From contig DJFO01000302.1 in assembly GCA_002432555.1 (NCBI GenBank), positions 7,953 to 16,815 on the forward strand: a stretch of 8,863 nucleotides of DNA. The letters are read 5' to 3'. Positions 1 to 6,410 of the stretch are shown here, piece by piece. The stretch comes from Marinagarivorans sp. UBA5870. GTDB taxonomy: Bacteria > Pseudomonadota > Gammaproteobacteria > Pseudomonadales > Cellvibrionaceae. Numbering within the stretch: the first letter of the stretch is position 1; every line of letters starts with the position of its first letter. The notes below the pieces were generated by a model, which saw only the letters and a program-made list of their open reading frames with translations, ran no database searches and was not told the origin of the DNA. Made by a program: the position numbers and the translations under genes.

Positions 1-317
1 CGCTTGGAACGGCCCTGACCGCCGTCTTCGGCACCGCCGCCTTCATGGCCATCGCCATCGTCATAGCGGTGGGCGTGATGCTGTTTGCCGCCAAACCCAT
101 AGGGGATTTTGTCGACGAACACCCAACCATCAAAATCCTCGCCCTGTCATTCCTGGTGGTGGTGGGCCTCACCTTGATGGTGGAAGGGTTCGATGTCCAC
201 GTGCCCAAGGGCTATATTTATTTCGCCATGGCGTTCTCGCTCGGGGTCGAATTGATCAATATCCGGATGCGCAAAAAGAGCGATCCGGTCAAATTGCACA
301 AAAATCTCGAGTCCTAG
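1..317 (+). CDS. TerC family integral membrane protein, C-terminal part (5' end outside window)
   Basis: The reading frame is open from base 3 to a TAG at 315-317, giving about 104 residues with no start in context, so the gene begins upstream of the window. The residues form three hydrophobic segments: one at the start running into an AKPIGDFVDEHP loop, then IKILALSFLVVVGLTLMVEGF-like, then GYIYFAMAFSLGVELINI. The loop GDFVDEHPTIK, the VEGF after the second helix and the PKGYIYFAMAFS signature are typical of the TerC/YgdQ/YoaE/Alx family of inner-membrane proteins. Members are linked to metal ion (manganese or tellurite) handling, but the substrate here cannot be told. The protein ends in a short basic, charged cytoplasmic tail (RMRKKSDPVKLHKNLES). 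A hairpin follows 6 bases after the stop. Family assignment is firm; specific function is not. Confidence 0.88.
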   Translation, partial: LGTALTAVFGTAAFMAIAIVIAVGVMLFAAKPIGDFVDEHPTIKILALSFLVVVGLTLMVEGFDVHVPKGYIYFAMAFSLGVELINIRMRKKSDPVKLHKNLES

Positions 318-322
318 GCGCA

Positions 323-343
323 GGAGCACCCCGCACGGGGTGC
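323..343. repeat. REP-like hairpin or factor-independent terminator after the TerC gene
   Basis: GGAG at 323-326 is followed by a perfect stem: GCACCCC (326-332), loop GCAC, GGGGTGC (337-343). There is no T-run after it on the + strand, so it is a poor intrinsic terminator, though it sits where the TerC transcript should end. A GTAG or GGAG tetranucleotide next to a GC-rich hairpin is the described architecture of RAYT-associated REP elements. The stem sequence closely resembles half of the palindrome at 2083-2118, so the two may belong to one repeat family. Confidence 0.5.
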
Positions 344-440
344 CCGTTGCATTTCCGACGAACGCCCCGGCTACTTGGCCGGTGCGGCCGGTCTGATGGA
401 GAAGATGGCGCCGTACCGCGCGTACTTGGTCCACCTGCCT

Positions 441-444
441 GGAG
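441..444 (+). promoter_or_regulatory. Ribosome binding site of the GH5 gene
   Basis: GGAG lies 9 bases before the ATG at 454 and supports that start, which also gives a complete lipoprotein signal peptide. The gap 318-453 otherwise holds the hairpin described separately. I see no convincing -35/-10 pair in it. Confidence 0.6.
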
Positions 445-453
445 TCTCGGTTT

Positions 454-2055
454 ATGCGTTTTGCCGTTTGTCTTTCTCCCGTGGCGCTCGCCAGCCTGCT
501 GCTGGTGAGCGCCTGTTCTAGCTCGGGCAGCGGCTCGCCCACAGGCGGCGGTACCGCCAGCTCTGCCAGTTCTTCCAGCAGTTCCTCAAGCAGTTCCAGT
601 TCATCAAGTTCAGGCTCGCCCATTGCCGCCTGCGGTTACGGCGGAGCACCTTTCGCCCTTGATATCGTCACCCGCGCGCGTCTGGAGCTGGAACATTTCG
701 ATCAATGCGCGGGATCTTCTAGCGATACTACTCCCGGCAACCAGGGCAACGTCCTGCGGGACGGCGATGTGGACGTTTTTCCGCTGGACGGTGGCGGGTT
801 TTTTCTCGGGGCAACCGCGGCCAGCGAGACCCTCACTTACACCTTGAACGTTCCCCGGGCGGGTTTCTATGATCTGAGCCTGCGAGTGCAGACACCGGCG
901 CCCGCCGATGTCGCTCCGGGTGTGTTGCTGCTCACAGCCGATGGGGTTGACCTGCCGGCGCGGCAAGTCGTGGTGGCCGCCGAGAATACCGCCGCCGGTT
1001 CTGGTGCCGAGTGGCGCTTGCTGGAGATTCCGGACTTCTACCTGACCGAGGGCGTGCAGCAATTGACGCTGGCGGTGGTTCACGGCGGGTTCGGCCTGGA
1101 TTACCTGGAGTGGCTATACGTTGAGGAGGAAATAATATCGCCCGCCGCGGCCGTAGCGGCCATGGGTGTGGGCATCAACCTCGGCAACACACTCGATGCT
1201 CCCACCGAGGGCGCCTGGGCGCGGGCGGCCGAGCGGCGTTATTTCGAGGACTTTGCCGCGGCGGGCTTCGGCCATGTGCGTGTACCCGTGACCTGGGACG
1301 CCCATGTGGCGGTGAGTCCGCCTTACACGGTGGATCCGGTTTTTCTCGCGCGGGTCGAGCAGGTGCTCGATTGGGCGCTGGCCCAGGGCAGATTCGTGGT
1401 GGTCAATGCGCACCACGAAGCGTGGCTGAAGGAAAACTACGGCAGCGCCGGCCTCGCCCGTTTTACAGCCATTTGGCAGCAGGTGGCGCAGCGGCTGCAG
1501 CACAAACCACCGCGTCTGCTGTTCGAAATTCTCAATGAACCCAATGGAATGAACGCGGCCCAGGCCGACCAGGTAAATGCGGCAGTTCTGCCGGTGATGC
1601 GCGCCGCCAATCCGACCCGCCTGGTGGTATTTTCCGGCCACGGTTTCACCCCCGTGGACAGTCTGCTCGCCGCGGCCGTGCCCGACGATGCTTACTTGAT
1701 CGGCAATTTCCACAGCTACGACCCCTGGCCCTTCGCCGGTCAGTGCCTGCGCGGTTGGGGCTCGGATGCCGATCGAGCCGAACTGGCGACCATTTATCAG
1801 AAGGCCGCCACCTGGTCGATGCAACACAACATACCGGTCACAGTGAACGAGGTCGGCGTAGCCCATTACGACTTTTTGATGCCGCAAAATATCTGCGACC
1901 CGGCAGCACGCCTGGCTTACCTCCAGGCCCATAAAGCGGAAGCCGCGGAAAAAGGCATCGCGATTACGGTGTGGGACGACGATGGATCCTTTCGAATTTA
2001 CCATCGACAAACGGGCGCGTGGGGCCCTGAAAAAAATGTATTAGTGGGTGAATGA
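454..2055 (+). CDS. Surface lipoprotein glycoside hydrolase family 5 (cellulase-like) with polyserine linker and CBM6-like module
   Basis: The 533-residue protein has these parts in order. A lipoprotein signal peptide has lipobox LVSAC with acylated Cys21; Ser at +2 predicts outer-membrane sorting. A low-complexity linker follows, with 15 consecutive serines at 39-53, coded by mixed TCN/AGY codons. A beta-rich module at about 64-223 (LELEHFD near 77, GFYDLSLRV, GLDYLEW near 214) resembles CBM6/CBM35 carbohydrate-binding domains. A GH5 catalytic barrel spans about 225-533. Visible GH5 features are GINLGNTLDAP (230-240), RVPVTW with Arg276, NAHH (318-321), NEPN with acid/base Glu362, FHSYDPW with His420 and Tyr422, VNEVGV with probable nucleophile Glu466, and Trp507. 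The catalytic machinery looks complete. The enzyme should hydrolyse a beta-glucan or beta-mannan at the cell surface; exact substrate and GH5 subfamily are unresolved (motif layout loosely recalls GH5_25). The nucleophile motif has Val where an aromatic residue is usual. It appears monocistronic. Confidence 0.88.
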   Translation: MRFAVCLSPVALASLLLVSACSSSGSGSPTGGGTASSASSSSSSSSSSSSSSSGSPIAACGYGGAPFALDIVTRARLELEHFDQCAGSSSDTTPGNQGNVLRDGDVDVFPLDGGGFFLGATAASETLTYTLNVPRAGFYDLSLRVQTPAPADVAPGVLLLTADGVDLPARQVVVAAENTAAGSGAEWRLLEIPDFYLTEGVQQLTLAVVHGGFGLDYLEWLYVEEEIISPAAAVAAMGVGINLGNTLDAPTEGAWARAAERRYFEDFAAAGFGHVRVPVTWDAHVAVSPPYTVDPVFLARVEQVLDWALAQGRFVVVNAHHEAWLKENYGSAGLARFTAIWQQVAQRLQHKPPRLLFEILNEPNGMNAAQADQVNAAVLPVMRAANPTRLVVFSGHGFTPVDSLLAAAVPDDAYLIGNFHSYDPWPFAGQCLRGWGSDADRAELATIYQKAATWSMQHNIPVTVNEVGVAHYDFLMPQNICDPAARLAYLQAHKAEAAEKGIAITVWDDDGSFRIYHRQTGAWGPEKNVLVGE

Positions 2056-2076
2056 GCCCTGAACCTGTCGACGCCC

Positions 2077-2118
2077 GTAGGGGCACCCTTGCGGGGTGCC
2101 GGCACCCCGCAAGGGTGC
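2077..2118. repeat. Perfect 36-bp palindrome, REP/BIME-like, in the convergent gap
   Basis: The 18-base arm 2083-2100 (GCACCCTTGCGGGGTGCC) is followed immediately by its exact reverse complement at 2101-2118. Each arm can itself fold into a 6-bp stem with a 5-base loop, so the element looks like two REP units head to head. GTAG at 2077-2080 precedes the left unit, as in RAYT-associated REP elements; the right flank has GTTG on the opposite strand. It lies between the convergent GH5 and CHASE2 genes and could act as a bidirectional transcription barrier, although neither side has a T-run. The rest of the gap (2119-2203) holds nothing I can recognise. Confidence 0.7.
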
Positions 2119-2203
2119 AACACAAACGCGCCGGCAGAAGACCATGCTCAATAACTGGGACAGTTGATCGGCAGTCCACCAAACCCGGCGAGGACAAATC
2201 GCC

Positions 2204-3784
2204 CTACGAAGCGGCGACCACGGCGTCGGACGGTAGCACCTCCGGCTCCGGCGGACGCTGCTCCTTGTAAACCAAGCAGGCCCGCAGACGCTTGAGCCGC
2301 TCGGGAACATCCCGGAAGCGGCGTCGGCGGCGGCGCAAGTCCTGCAGCACGGCGAACGCGGCCGCATAATCGCCGTTGACTTCATGGCTATCGGCGATTT
2401 GATAGAGACATTCCAGCACCGGCGTTGAACTGCGGCATTCGCGGGTGTAATGCCAGGCGATATCCAACTGCCCGGTGGCGATACAGCTCTCCGCCAGGGC
2501 GAGTTGTGCCCGGTCGGCGCGCTCTAGGACGCGGGTCTGCGCTCTTAACTGCCAGCGCGAAACAAACATGGCCGGCAGCGCAAGCAGGCCGAACACAAGG
2601 AGATCACCCACGGGCAGCCACCAACCCGCGACCACTTGCCCCGCAACCTGCAATACAGTCGCGCCGACCAGGCAGACGCCGGCGAGACCTAGCAACAGCC
2701 GCAGTGGTAACCGCCTTATGCCCAGTAGTAACAAGAGGGTATAGCTGCCGAGCAGCCCCTTGTGGGCCGCCGACCACCACACGGGCTCAAAGAGGAACGC
2801 GCTATCGCCGAGCGACGCTATTACCTGGCCTGCCTGTTCCAACACCGCACTGCCGTCGCGCCCGATCAATACCCCGCCGGAGAGGCCGCCACTCAGGGCC
2901 GCGGCAAGACTGATTTGTCGCATGGAAGCGCGGATCTCGGACATAGGACCATAAACCGGCACAACGTAACCGCGCGGCGAAGTGGAAATACGCGCGAGAC
3001 CCTGCACAAAACCCGTGTCCCTCTGCCAGTGCAGCAAGGGCTCCACCTCCGCCAGCGGGCCCGGACCGAACCTATGGGCCACCGACCAAAACCGCAGAGG
3101 AAAAGTGGGTATCACCCGGTCGCCCTCGAGCAGGGCGAGCCGCTCACCCTGCCGGACGGCGCTGTCCAAGGGAAAGTATTGCAGCACCGGACTGAGCACC
3201 GTCGCGGGCGGCGGATCCGGCCAGGGCCAGAGCCAATCGCGCAGCGGCTGCGGGTAGTCGGCGAAACTCTCTTTCACTGGGATCCGGCGATAGAGGTGGG
3301 AACTCTGGTCCGTCAGGCCGAGCACCAGCTGTGGCGACCGCAGGGCACTCACCAGCGTGTCCCGGCGCGCCAAGAGCGCTTCTATTTCCCTCACCTGCGG
3401 CTCGCGCAGCCGGCCGGCGGGAATGTCGCGCAGCAGCGTTTCCGCCGCCGGTTGCAAGAGCGACAGGGGCCGCTCCAGGACCAAGCCATACACGGTGCGC
3501 TCATCCCCCGCCTGCAGCAGCTGCGTTAGACTGCTTGCACCGGGCAGATCCGCCAGCCAGCGTTCGTAATCCGTATCGGGCACATGCACTATGGTGAGTT
3601 CAGTCTGGGGCGAAGGCAGGTCGCTTAGGTGCAGTCCCAGACGAAACAAATGTGCCTGGACCAGCTCTTGAGCGTGGCGAAACCACTGAGGTTGCGGGGC
3701 GTGGGCCAGCAACCACACCGCCGTCAACGCCACCAAGGTGCGCAGACTGCAGATGCGTACAACGAGATCGGTCAGGTGCTGCAC
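2204..3784 (-). CDS. CHASE2-type membrane sensor with TPR-like tail, no kinase domain
   Basis: The protein has 526 residues and starts with GTG at 3782-3784. The layout is that of CHASE2 sensors: one N-terminal hydrophobic helix (about 13-27), a long periplasmic domain (about 55-340) with an EL-T-IVHVPDTDYERW-like opening and an R-I-S-T-S-P-RGYVVPVYGP segment, then three closely spaced membrane helices (about 342-356, 361-380, 388-408). The cytoplasmic tail from 409 has TPR-like helices (AQLALAESCIATGQLDIAW, then CLYQIADSHEVNGDYAAAF) and a basic stretch ending FRDVPERLKRL near 500, then a short Pro/Glu tail. From memory of the family, this tail matches the linker that precedes a protein kinase domain in gammaproteobacterial CHASE2-Ser/Thr kinases; here the frame stops about 25 residues later with no kinase, cyclase or GGDEF domain. 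The ligand is unknown. It is transcribed in the same direction as the upstream lipoprotein and rssBC genes but is 226 bases away. Confidence 0.72.
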   Translation of the reverse strand: MQHLTDLVVRICSLRTLVALTAVWLLAHAPQPQWFRHAQELVQAHLFRLGLHLSDLPSPQTELTIVHVPDTDYERWLADLPGASSLTQLLQAGDERTVYGLVLERPLSLLQPAAETLLRDIPAGRLREPQVREIEALLARRDTLVSALRSPQLVLGLTDQSSHLYRRIPVKESFADYPQPLRDWLWPWPDPPPATVLSPVLQYFPLDSAVRQGERLALLEGDRVIPTFPLRFWSVAHRFGPGPLAEVEPLLHWQRDTGFVQGLARISTSPRGYVVPVYGPMSEIRASMRQISLAAALSGGLSGGVLIGRDGSAVLEQAGQVIASLGDSAFLFEPVWWSAAHKGLLGSYTLLLLLGIRRLPLRLLLGLAGVCLVGATVLQVAGQVVAGWWLPVGDLLVFGLLALPAMFVSRWQLRAQTRVLERADRAQLALAESCIATGQLDIAWHYTRECRSSTPVLECLYQIADSHEVNGDYAAAFAVLQDLRRRRRRFRDVPERLKRLRACLVYKEQRPPEPEVLPSDAVVAAS

Positions 3785-3789
3785 TAGCG

Positions 3790-3796
3790 CTCCCCC
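3790..3796 (-). promoter_or_regulatory. Ribosome binding site deciding the GTG start of the CHASE2 gene
   Basis: On the minus strand GGGGGAG stands 5 bases before the GTG at 3784. This strong purine-rich site is why the GTG start was accepted; it leaves a normal N-terminal membrane anchor. Confidence 0.6.
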
Positions 3797-3884
3797 GGGA
3801 TGACAAAGGCCCCCGACTCTAGGCCGCCTAAAGGCGGATTACAACAATTGTTCGAGGCGACCGGAGAAGTCTATGTGACGAAAC

Positions 3885-3901
3885 GCCCGCGGTCTGCGGG
3901 C
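3885..3901 (-). terminator. Possible terminator hairpin after the DUF4136-like gene
   Basis: GCCCGC (3885-3890) pairs with GCGGGC (3896-3901) around a 5-base loop. On the minus strand it is followed by GTTTCG, a weak T-tract. It lies about 110 bases past the stop of the gene at 4011 and before the CHASE2 gene, so it could separate their transcripts. The gap 3785-4010 also has a small CCGCC/GGCGG hairpin at 3824-3837 and the palindrome AACAATTGTT at 3843-3852. No gene or RNA was recognised there. Confidence 0.35.
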
Positions 3902-4010
3902 ACAAGATGTGATTGATCAGAAATTGTGCAGGCGTAGACACGCCGCCTCACTGAATTGCGACCCTGGTCATACCGCGGCGGGGCGTACCTTAGAGCGAAC
4001 TTGCGTGGAA

Positions 4011-4658
4011 TCAGCAGCGGGCGTCGCCACGGACCGAGATGGTTTTCACCGAGGCATTGCCGCCGGGGAATCCCTGGAGCATGGCATTGAGCATCTCGTC
4101 AAAAACCACCGAAAGAACCCCGCAGCGGCCCTCGCTTGCGCCGCTGACTTCGTATACCCGCTCGCTCTCCGGCTCATTGCGTTCGATCGCCAGGTGGATA
4201 CGGCGTACAAATTCCTGCCGCTCATGCTCATCGACGATCACCACGTTGGTGCCGAAATGACGGGCCCGGCCAAAGCCCCAGCCGGTGCTGATATAGGAAT
4301 CCCGGTCGGAATCGATCGGCTCCACCCCGTAGTCGAGCAGCGCCACAAATTCCGCACCGGCCGGATCCTCGGCAATTTTATAGCCCAGAGCCGCAAGCGC
4401 CGTTTCCACTTGACCCCGGTACCACGCAAATTCGAGCGACCGGTTGAGATCGGCCTGAGCCGGCTCTACGTGAATCGAGCCGCGCTGCAGCCGGTCCGCC
4501 GGGGCACTGAAGGTGCTCACCTGGGTGCTGACCACGCTCGCGCAAGCGCTCATCAACCCGACGGCGGTCAACAAAAGAACTCTGCCGGCGATCTTCCGCA
4601 GGTCGCCTTTTCGCCGGTCACCTTTCCGCAGGTCTTTCCGCGCGTCACCTTTCCACAT
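4011..4658 (-). CDS. DUF4136-like outer-membrane lipoprotein
   Basis: From the ATG at 4656-4658 the product has 215 residues. A basic N-region, with KGDAR/KDLR/KGDRR/KGDLR repeats, leads into a hydrophobic core VLLLTAVGL and lipobox LMSAC, placing the lipidated Cys at residue 39; Ala at +2 predicts outer-membrane localisation. The mature part starts ASVVSTQVSTF and contains a FAWYRGQVETALAALGY segment followed by a LLDYGVE strand, the arrangement seen in DUF4136 lipoproteins, whose role is unknown. In-frame starts further upstream (ATG at 4706, GTG at 4715) are possible but would put an unusually long hydrophilic stretch before the signal peptide. None of the three starts has a convincing ribosome binding site. 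The gene follows rssC after 76 bases in the same direction and may share its transcript. Confidence 0.68.
   Translation of the reverse strand: MWKGDARKDLRKGDRRKGDLRKIAGRVLLLTAVGLMSACASVVSTQVSTFSAPADRLQRGSIHVEPAQADLNRSLEFAWYRGQVETALAALGYKIAEDPAGAEFVALLDYGVEPIDSDRDSYISTGWGFGRARHFGTNVVIVDEHERQEFVRRIHLAIERNEPESERVYEVSGASEGRCGVLSVVFDEMLNAMLQGFPGGNASVKTISVRGDARC
4596..4652 (-). repeat. Short tandem repeat, about 15-nt unit, in the lipoprotein N-terminus
   Basis: Read on the minus strand, four units follow each other: AAAGGTGACGCGCGG (4652-4638), AAAGACCTGCGG (4637-4626, shortened by 3), AAAGGTGACCGGCGA (4625-4611) and AAAGGCGACCTGCGG (4610-4596). All lengths are multiples of three, so the repeats stay in frame and encode KGDAR, KDLR, KGDRR and KGDLR just before the signal-peptide core. 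Confidence 0.75.
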
Positions 4659-4734
4659 GGTACCGCTCAGACCATCTACAAGACTAAAGTCCAACCAAGG
4701 GTTCATACTCGCCACACCCGCGTCAATGAAACAT

Positions 4735-5220
4735 TCAGTGTTTACCCTGGAGGGTTTCCACCAGTTCGTGAAATTTGACTTTGTTGGGTTGATTTAGCTC
4801 CATGAGAATCTGGTGCGCTTCCAGCACCTTGGCTTTGATGGCCGATTCGTCTTCCAGATTTTCAATCAGGGGTTGAACCCCGTTAAAGGGCAAGGGGCGC
4901 TCGGAAACTAATTCGAAAATGTCCTCAAAACCCATGGAGTCCAGGAGACGTCGGATGCTGGGGTTGGCGGTGACCACGACTGGGTCGCCGTGACCGAGCT
5001 CGCGCGATCCGATAGAAATTTTGGCCATAAGGCCGAGGGTCGTGCTGTCGATACCCTCCGCCTCGCGCAAATCGAAGACCACCGTGCGGAAGTTTTCTTC
5101 ACCAAACATGGTAGCGATGAATTGATCGAAGGAAATGCAAAGGGTGAGGCGCACATCGCCCACGAGCTTGATCACGTAGGTCCCTTCGTGCTCCGCGACG
5201 TAAATATGGCCGGAACTCAT
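4735..5220 (-). CDS. rssC: STAS-domain anti-sigma-factor antagonist, RssC-like
   Basis: The 161-residue cytoplasmic protein has a STAS domain at about 5-108: strands YVIKLVGDVRL (15-25) and TVVFDLREAEGIDS (46-59), the helix after TTLGLMAKI, strand PVVVTA, then RRLLDSMGFEDIFEL. The IDST motif places Ser59 at the position phosphorylated in SpoIIAA-type antagonists; Thr60 is adjacent. A helical extension of about 50 residues (110-161) follows the STAS fold. Proteins of this class bind an anti-sigma factor or regulator when unphosphorylated and release it when phosphorylated. The start ATG overlaps the rssB stop (ATGA), so the two are translationally coupled, and AGGTGATCC (5232-5224) is an excellent ribosome binding site. 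The symbol rests on length, fold and the Pseudomonas-like order rssC-rssB-pilZ-mlaA. The sigma-factor partner is not known from this sequence. Confidence 0.83.
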   Translation of the reverse strand: MSSGHIYVAEHEGTYVIKLVGDVRLTLCISFDQFIATMFGEENFRTVVFDLREAEGIDSTTLGLMAKISIGSRELGHGDPVVVTANPSIRRLLDSMGFEDIFELVSERPLPFNGVQPLIENLEDESAIKAKVLEAHQILMELNQPNKVKFHELVETLQGKH

Positions 5221-6410
5221 GGCGGATCACCTGAGTTGAGGGTGAGCACGGCGATATCGTCGGGCATGTCCTTCAGTTTGTCGAGTCCAAGGCCCGTCCA
5301 TATGGCTTCCGCACCACCCGGGTTGCGACTCATCAAGTCTAGCAGGCACTGCTCTTTGCTGATGAGATCCGGCGGCGGCAGAACCTCGAGAATACCGTCG
5401 GAGAAGACCACCAACGAAAAACGCTCCGGCAAAGTGGCCTGGTAGACTTCCCACTTGGCGTCCTTGAAGATGCCGACGGGTTTGCCCTTGCCTTCGAGGA
5501 ACCGCGCCTCACCGTCCACTACCAACACCGGCAGCGGCAGGTGGCCGCCGAGAACGTAGCGCATCTGGCGAGTCTGAGTGTCCAGAATCCCGACGAAACA
5601 GGTGAGGTGGCAGCCAAACTTGGAATGCAGCAGTTCCTGGTTGATCATGGACATCCATTCGGCCGCGTCGATTTGAAAGGCGTCGCGCTGATGGAAAATT
5701 CGCCGTTCGCGGATGATTCGTCGCACCAGCTGCTTCAACCACACGGTGACAAAAGCGGACGAGGCGCCGTGACCGGAGATGTCGGTCAAATAGAAAGAGA
5801 GGTATCGGTTGTTGATCAAACCGTAGTCGATAAAGTCGCCGCTCAGATAAAGAGACGGAACAATTTTATGGGCGACGGAAATATTGCCGTATTGCATAGG
5901 CGTCGGCGGCAAAAGATTGCTCTGCACCTGGCGTCCGGCCTGCTGGTCGCGCTCCAGAACTCGCACGTACTCGCGCAGCTCTCGATTGGCTTTCTCCAGC
6001 TCACGCCTGTAGCGCTGGTTTTCCCGCTGGAGATCCAGCACCGCAAGCGCTTTATTGATCGAGTGGGTTAACACTTCCATGTCGACCAGGGGCTTGATCA
6101 GGTAATCCGCCGCCCCGAGGCGCAGCGCTTCCGCCACGTCCGCCACCATGCCCATGCCGGAAATAACAATGACCGGAATATCCGGGTCCACCTTTTTGAC
6201 CATGCCGAGCAGCGTCAAGCCATCGAAGTCCGGCATGCGCAGATCCGTCAGCACAAGATCGGGGCGATTCTGCCGAAACCACGCAATTCCGGCGCTGCCG
6301 TTAGGCTCGCCGTGCACTCGATAGCCGCTGTCTTCCAGATAAGCGATTACGCTTTGACGCACCAGAATATCGTCGTCGATTACCAGCAGCTGGCGGCCCG
6401 ACTCAGTCAT
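5217..6410 (-). CDS. rssB: Response regulator with PP2C/SpoIIE-type Ser/Thr phosphatase output, RssB-like
   Basis: The protein has 397 residues. The receiver domain (about 7-120) has the acidic pocket D12-D14, phosphoacceptor Asp56 in VLTDLRMPDFDG, Ser84 in VISGMG and Lys106 in DYLIKP, so it should accept phosphate. A charged helical linker (about 122-165, rich in E, R and L) is probably a coiled coil. The C-terminal PP2C domain (about 170-395) keeps the metal-binding set: GDFID (Asp192, Asp195), TDISGHG (Asp210), FSDGI (Asp338) and DMPDDIAVL (Asp384/385), so phosphatase activity is likely. E. coli RssB, the RpoS-ClpXP adaptor, carries a degenerate version of this domain; the Pseudomonas homologue is the better comparison. 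The expected substrate is the STAS protein encoded next, with which it overlaps by 4 bases. AGGTGA at 6419-6414 supports the ATG at 6410. No histidine kinase is encoded nearby. Confidence 0.86.
   Translation of the reverse strand: MTESGRQLLVIDDDILVRQSVIAYLEDSGYRVHGEPNGSAGIAWFRQNRPDLVLTDLRMPDFDGLTLLGMVKKVDPDIPVIVISGMGMVADVAEALRLGAADYLIKPLVDMEVLTHSINKALAVLDLQRENQRYRRELEKANRELREYVRVLERDQQAGRQVQSNLLPPTPMQYGNISVAHKIVPSLYLSGDFIDYGLINNRYLSFYLTDISGHGASSAFVTVWLKQLVRRIIRERRIFHQRDAFQIDAAEWMSMINQELLHSKFGCHLTCFVGILDTQTRQMRYVLGGHLPLPVLVVDGEARFLEGKGKPVGIFKDAKWEVYQATLPERFSLVVFSDGILEVLPPPDLISKEQCLLDLMSRNPGGAEAIWTGLGLDKLKDMPDDIAVLTLNSGDPP

Noticed and set aside
1114..2010. A 298-codon minus-strand open frame inside the GH5 gene
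   Set aside because: The opposite strand encodes intact GH5 catalytic motifs. The minus frame has no recognisable fold and reflects GC-rich codon use.
2204..2206. A frameshift hiding the kinase of the CHASE2 protein
   Set aside because: Only about 148 bases separate its stop from the GH5 stop codon, and the other minus-strand frames there show no kinase motif, so a simple frameshift cannot restore a kinase.
2762..3529. A 255-codon plus-strand open frame opposite the CHASE2 gene
   Set aside because: The Arg/Gln/Pro-rich translation is typical of an antisense shadow; the minus strand has ordered membrane helices and a good ribosome binding site.
3909..4778. A 289-codon plus-strand open frame opposite the DUF4136-like gene
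   Set aside because: It is the antisense shadow of the lipoprotein and of the rssC 3' end. Its translation is rich in His, Arg and Pro with no domain, while the minus strand gives a clear signal peptide and family motifs.
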